Translations under genes and position numbers: made by a program | Assembly: GCA_016791045.1 (NCBI GenBank) | Contig: JAEUNO010000026.1 | Span: 1 to 64,000, forward strand | Reading direction: 5' to 3' | DNA length: 64,000 nt | From: Methyloversatilis sp. | GTDB lineage: Bacteria > Pseudomonadota > Gammaproteobacteria > Burkholderiales > Rhodocyclaceae | The notes under the pieces: model-generated | Databases searched by the model: none | Told to the model about the DNA's origin: nothing | The model's input: the letters and a program-made list of their open reading frames with translations, nothing else | Shown: positions 60,366 through 64,000 of the stretch, one piece after another | Layout of the letters: the number at the start of each line of letters is the position of its first letter | Position numbering within the stretch: the stretch's first letter is position 1

Positions 60366-62558
60366 GTGTTGAACGATCCGACATTCAGCCCGGCCTTTGG
60401 CCAGGCTGACCTCACCAATTGCGAACGCGAGCTCATCCATCTGGCCGGATCGATCCAGCCGCATGGTGTGCTGCTGGTCGTCCGCCGTACGGATGGCGTC
60501 ATCGTCCAGGCGAGCGACAATGTCGTGCACTGGCTGGGTGTCGCCCATGACCAGCTGCTCGGCCGTACGCTCGATGTGCTGGGCGGGTCGCTCGCCTGTC
60601 GCATTGCCAAACTGGCGGATACGCTCGTTGCGGACGAACTGACCGCCTTTCACTGCGACATCGGTGGAACCGGTGCCCATGCCGGAGGCGTGTTCGAAGG
60701 CATGGCGCATCTCGGTCAGTCCGACACGGTCATCGTCGAACTGGAATCCGCCGAGTCCGATACCGAATCGATCGACGAAGACGCGCAGGCCTTGCTCGCG
60801 TCGTCGGTGCGGCGCTTCAGCGAAGCACTCAGCATCGCCGCGCTGTCGGATGCCGTCGTCCAGTCGGTCAGGGACCTGACCGGCTACGACCGCGTCATGG
60901 TGTATCGCTTCGACGACGAGGGTCACGGCGAAATCGTTGCCGAAGCACGCGAGGCAAAGCTCGATTCCCTGCTCGGCCATCGCTATCCGGCGACCGACAT
61001 CCCGCAGCGCGCGCGCGAGCTTTATGTGCGCAACCGGGTACGTGTGCTGGTCGATGCCGGCTACCAGCCGGCCGCTGTACTTCCGCGCTGCATGCCGCAC
61101 ACCGGCGAAGAGCTCGACATGTCGAACTGCCATCTGCGCAGCATGTCGCCGTTGCACATCCAGTATCTGCAGAACATGGGCGTGACCGCCACGCTCGTGG
61201 TGTCGCTCGTGCGCGAGGGCAAGCTGTGGGGGTTGATTGCCTGCCATCACTACTCGCCCAGGCACATCCGCTATGCACAGCGTGCGGCGGTCGATCTGCT
61301 GGCGGAAGTGGTATCGACGCGGATCGCCGCGATCGAGAACTACGTGCGCACACAGGTCGACGTGCTGGTGCGCAGCCTTGAACTGCGCCTGATCGAAGCC
61401 ACCTCGACCGAGGGCGACTGGCGACTCGCCCTGGTACGCAACCCGCGCACCTTGCTGCAACCGCTCGATGCGAGCGGCGCCGCACTGTTCCACGAAGGTG
61501 AGTTGCTGACCGTGGGCGAGGTGCCGTCGACCTCCGAACTGCGCGCGCTGTCGCGCTGGGTCGCGAGCGAAATGCGGCAGTCGCTGTTCAGCTGTGCGTC
61601 GGTTGCACGCGCGCATCCGCCGCTGGCCTCGCTGACACCGGTCGTGTGCGGCGTGCTGGCGATCGAATTGTCCTCTTCGGGGCAGGACTTCCTGATGTGG
61701 TTCCGGCGCGAACAATCCGCCACCATCATCTGGGCGGGCGATCCTGCCAAACCTGTGGTCGACAACGACCCGCTCACACTTTCGCCACGCCGCTCGTTTG
61801 CGGCCTGGTCGGAAATCGTTCGCGGCACGGGCGCTTCCTGGAGCCGCGCCGATCTGGCGCTTGCGCGCGCCATCGGTACCACTCTGCGCGACGTCATCCT
61901 GCAGACGCAGGCCGTGAGCCTGTTGATCGCGCAGCATCAGCTCGATCGTTTCCGCGGTGCCGTCGAAACCTCGGACGAGCCGGTGCTGGTGGCCAATGCG
62001 CAGGGGCGCGTGCTGTTCCAGAGCGTCGCGTTCGCGGCGCTGTTCAATACCTCGCCGCCCCGCGTACGTGCGCTTGACGACATGTGCGACCTGTTCGTCG
62101 TACCGGCGCAGGTGCGTGAAGTGATCGGCAATCTGATCCGCGAGCGCGATTCCTGGCGTGGCGAGTGGAAGCTGCGGGCGGGCGCCGGGCAGACCGTGGC
62201 GCTGGGCGTCAGGGCAGACACGATTCCAGGTGCCGGTGGATCGGTACTCGGCTACATCATCATCTTCACCGACCTGACCGATACCAAGCGCACGGAAGCT
62301 GCGCGGCGGCATCTCGAACAGTCGCTCAGCGAAGCAGGACGTGCCGGCATCGGTCTCGATCCGGCGATGCCGCTGCGACGCGAACCGGACGAAGTGGTGG
62401 GTGCCATACTTGCCAACGCCAGTGTGGCTGCCATGGAGCTGACCGACACCGCCGCTTCGATTCCCGTGGCCACGCTCATCGAGGAACTGGAAGCTTCCGC
62501 GACGCGTGCCGCTGCGCTGTATGGCAAGTTGCGCGCCTTCACGCGCGAGCACGGATAG
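60366..62558 (+). CDS. bphP: Bacteriophytochrome with PAS output (no kinase)
   Basis: A 730-residue red/far-red photoreceptor. The biliverdin-binding Cys is C19 in LTNCERELIHLAGSIQPHGV. The PAS-GAF-PHY core is marked by HRYPATDIPQRARELY and DMSNCHLRSMSPLHIQYLQNMGV. A C-terminal PAS domain (about 535-650) follows, with a short helical tail. No histidine kinase motif is present, like the BphP of Bradyrhizobium and R. palustris that acts directly on PpsR2. It starts at GTG 60366 (GGGAGA upstream) or TTG 60369. Convergent with its heme oxygenase. Confidence 0.93.
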   Translation: MLNDPTFSPAFGQADLTNCERELIHLAGSIQPHGVLLVVRRTDGVIVQASDNVVHWLGVAHDQLLGRTLDVLGGSLACRIAKLADTLVADELTAFHCDIGGTGAHAGGVFEGMAHLGQSDTVIVELESAESDTESIDEDAQALLASSVRRFSEALSIAALSDAVVQSVRDLTGYDRVMVYRFDDEGHGEIVAEAREAKLDSLLGHRYPATDIPQRARELYVRNRVRVLVDAGYQPAAVLPRCMPHTGEELDMSNCHLRSMSPLHIQYLQNMGVTATLVVSLVREGKLWGLIACHHYSPRHIRYAQRAAVDLLAEVVSTRIAAIENYVRTQVDVLVRSLELRLIEATSTEGDWRLALVRNPRTLLQPLDASGAALFHEGELLTVGEVPSTSELRALSRWVASEMRQSLFSCASVARAHPPLASLTPVVCGVLAIELSSSGQDFLMWFRREQSATIIWAGDPAKPVVDNDPLTLSPRRSFAAWSEIVRGTGASWSRADLALARAIGTTLRDVILQTQAVSLLIAQHQLDRFRGAVETSDEPVLVANAQGRVLFQSVAFAALFNTSPPRVRALDDMCDLFVVPAQVREVIGNLIRERDSWRGEWKLRAGAGQTVALGVRADTIPGAGGSVLGYIIIFTDLTDTKRTEAARRHLEQSLSEAGRAGIGLDPAMPLRREPDEVVGAILANASVAAMELTDTAASIPVATLIEELEASATRAAALYGKLRAFTREHG

Positions 62559-62578
62559 TCGTCGGCAGACGGTGCGAA

Positions 62579-63229
62579 TCAGTCAGGCAGCGCTGCAGCC
62601 AGTTCATCGAACATAGTGATGTGCCGCCGGAAACCGGCTTGCGCCTCGGCCACCAGCGCATCGACCCGCGTCGCGTCCTGCGGCAGCGCGTCGAGTCCGT
62701 CGCGGTAGCGGCGGATCAGACCGCCCACCTCGCCGTCGAACGCGTAGAAGCGCGTACCCAGGCCATCCTGCAGCTGAAGTGCAGCGGACACCACACGCCC
62801 GAGCACCTGACCGCCGTGCAGATCACCCAGATGACGAACGTAGGAGTGCGCGGCAAGCAATGCCGGCTGATCGATCGCCAGTGCCTTCAGGTGGTCGGCG
62901 TATTCGATCGCGGCCGCAGCGGGCGGGATGTCATCTGACCAGCCTCCGCCGTGCAGCGCGCACAGGTCTTCGTGCAGCGCCGCCGTACGCGGCAGTTCCG
63001 GCAGACACAGCGGCGCGATATCCGGCCGTCGGGCGTGCCGCGCCAGCCCGCTTTCGAGTGCGTCGTACAGCAGGTGAAGGCTGCGCAGCAGACTGCAGTA
63101 GGCGCGCGTCTCGATGCGGCCCTGCAGCAGCCGAGCCATCAGGCCGCTGCGTTCCGCGTGCCGATGCAGCTGAGTGGTTTCAGTACGCAGGCGCGTTGCG
63201 AGACCGGTGGTGACAAAAGCTCCATGCAT
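62579..63229 (-). CDS. bphO: Biliverdin-producing heme oxygenase
   Basis: A 216-residue heme oxygenase. The proximal His region is ETTQLHRHAERSGLM and the distal helix YVRHLGDLHGGQVLGR with the G-D-x-x-G-G pattern. It opens heme to give biliverdin, the chromophore of the convergent bacteriophytochrome 20 bases away. The ATG at 63229 has no strong ribosome site. The frame to 63460 was rejected as upstream antisense sequence. Confidence 0.92.
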   Translation of the reverse strand: MHGAFVTTGLATRLRTETTQLHRHAERSGLMARLLQGRIETRAYCSLLRSLHLLYDALESGLARHARRPDIAPLCLPELPRTAALHEDLCALHGGGWSDDIPPAAAAIEYADHLKALAIDQPALLAAHSYVRHLGDLHGGQVLGRVVSAALQLQDGLGTRFYAFDGEVGGLIRRYRDGLDALPQDATRVDALVAEAQAGFRRHITMFDELAAALPD

Positions 63230-63273
63230 CCGGAAATGATAACGTGCGCGGCCGGCACACCTGAGGAGGAAAA

Positions 63274-63549
63274 ATGGCGGAATGGATGTCCGATGGACGA
63301 CTGATCGATCTGATCGTGGTGCTTGTGCTGGTCGAGTGGCTGGCATTCGCCGCCTGGTATCGCCACACCGGGAAGGGCCTGTCGGGCGGCAGGCTGCTGC
63401 CCAATCTCGCAGCCGGGCTGTGCCTGATGCTGGCGCTGCGCTCGGCATTGACCGACGCATCGTGGATGTGGGTTGCGCTGTTCGTCGCGCTGTCGGGCGT
63501 GGCGCATGTCGCCGACCTGTGGTGCCGCTGGCCGCGCCGGCCGGTCTGA
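63274..63549 (+). CDS. 91-residue membrane protein of unknown function
   Basis: Three hydrophobic segments (about residues 10-28, 42-58, 63-82), with a Trp-rich end (MWVALFVALSGVAHVADLWCRW). GAGGAGGAAAA just before the ATG is a very strong ribosome site. It is divergent from bphO with about 45 bases between. No family is recognised. It could be a small membrane component of the light-sensing unit, but nothing direct shows this. Confidence 0.65.
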   Translation: MAEWMSDGRLIDLIVVLVLVEWLAFAAWYRHTGKGLSGGRLLPNLAAGLCLMLALRSALTDASWMWVALFVALSGVAHVADLWCRWPRRPV

Positions 63550-63607
63550 CCCGCGACGAGCCTCTGTGGCTGCGACGGCCGGCGGGCGCCGGACCGTCGC
63601 CGTCGAC

Positions 63608-64000
63608 TTACTCCTTGCCGACCTGCCAGGCTTCGACTGCCTGCGACACGATGGCGCCGCTCTCGGTATCGACTTCCAGCTTCACTTCCTTGCCGTCGGC
63701 GGTCTTGATGTCGAACTCGTAGGACGCCTTGCCGTCCGGTTCGATTTCGTACTCGACTTCGACGATCTCGCCCGGCGCCTTCTTCAGCGCGATTTCGCGT
63801 GCTTGCGCTTCGGTCACCTTGGCAGCCGAAAACTTCGTGTGGTCCTTGGTCACTTCCTCTTCGATTTCAACGACCTTGCCGGTCTTGCCACTGCATTCGA
63901 CGTCCCACGCCTTGCCATCGGCCGTTTCGATATCGAACTCGTAGACGTGGCCTTCGCCTTCTTCCTTCTTCAATTCGACCTTGACGATATTGCCGTCCTT
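63608..64000 (-). CDS. PepSY-domain protein (5' end beyond the window)
   Basis: At least 130 residues of a PepSY protein with two repeats. Both show Y-E-F-D-I-x-T-A-D-G-K (near [16 protein letters not shown] and [16 protein letters not shown]), and [20 protein letters not shown] starts a repeat. The frame stays open to the right edge, reading KDGNIVKVE before the visible part, so the start lies outside. The TTG at 63973 is not a real start. Such proteins are usually periplasmic inhibitors or sensors. Confidence 0.85.
   Translation of the reverse strand, partial: KDGNIVKVELKKEEGEGHVYEFDIETADGKAWDVECSGKTGKVVEIEEEVTKDHTKFSAAKVTEAQAREIALKKAPGEIVEVEYEIEPDGKASYEFDIKTADGKEVKLEVDTESGAIVSQAVEAWQVGKE

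Overview
The window reads as a high-GC betaproteobacterial chromosome from an aerobic anoxygenic phototroph, probably near Rubrivivax or the Rhodocyclaceae. The evidence is a bacteriochlorophyll cluster ordered bchF-N-B-H-L-M-lhaA-puhA-puhB-puhC-acsF-puhE with the oxygen-dependent cyclase AcsF, PpsR/AerR regulators, two PEP-CTERM exported proteins and UbiH/DsbC housekeeping genes. The genus cannot be fixed from this sequence alone.

Layout. 1-2230 is insertion-sequence debris around a PEP-CTERM gene. 2235-11497 (minus strand) is a nine-gene, overlapping operon of the nit1C / nitrogen-starvation type: Sll0783-like protein, nitrilase, radical SAM, acetyltransferase, AIR-synthase-like protein, glycosyltransferase, MSMEG_0570-like protein, flavin oxidoreductase. 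It is extended by a Pnap_2097-family protein and a MocR regulator. A -24/-12 (sigma-54) promoter stands upstream. 11799-13049 is an MgtC/DUF4010 membrane protein. 13139-25151 is a fatty-acid beta-oxidation region: TetR regulator, FadE, thiolase, two different hydratase/dehydrogenase fusions, thioesterase, FadL and a second thiolase. 25218-27179 carries dsbC and a ubiH-family gene.

27281-28932 is a small AT-richer island bounded by a 39-bp direct repeat of the 5' half of a CAU-anticodon tRNA. The intact tRNA is on the right. The island encodes a lipoprotein, a 59-residue membrane protein and a secreted protein. 29046-33980 holds a SOUL heme-binding protein, a second PEP-CTERM protein with its own sigma-54-like promoter, a DUF2254 membrane protein and an alpha/beta hydrolase.

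34051-64000 is the photosynthesis region. At about 35314-35330 a 5'-truncated crtI and a 5'-truncated pufC are fused head-to-head, as if crtI's start, pufBALM and pufC's start had been deleted (or the assembly is chimeric). Downstream are a parvulin, the bchF-puhE superoperon, aerR, ppsR, bchG, a second PucC-family transporter, bchP and tspO. Next come a PpsR paralogue with no DNA-binding domain, a bacteriophytochrome with no kinase domain, heme oxygenase, a small membrane protein and a PepSY protein that runs off the edge. PpsR-type boxes overlap the -35 elements of bchF and bchG. The suggested circuit is that PpsR represses pigment genes, AerR relieves repression through cobalamin, and the bacteriophytochrome plus the helix-turn-helix-less PpsR tune it by far-red light.
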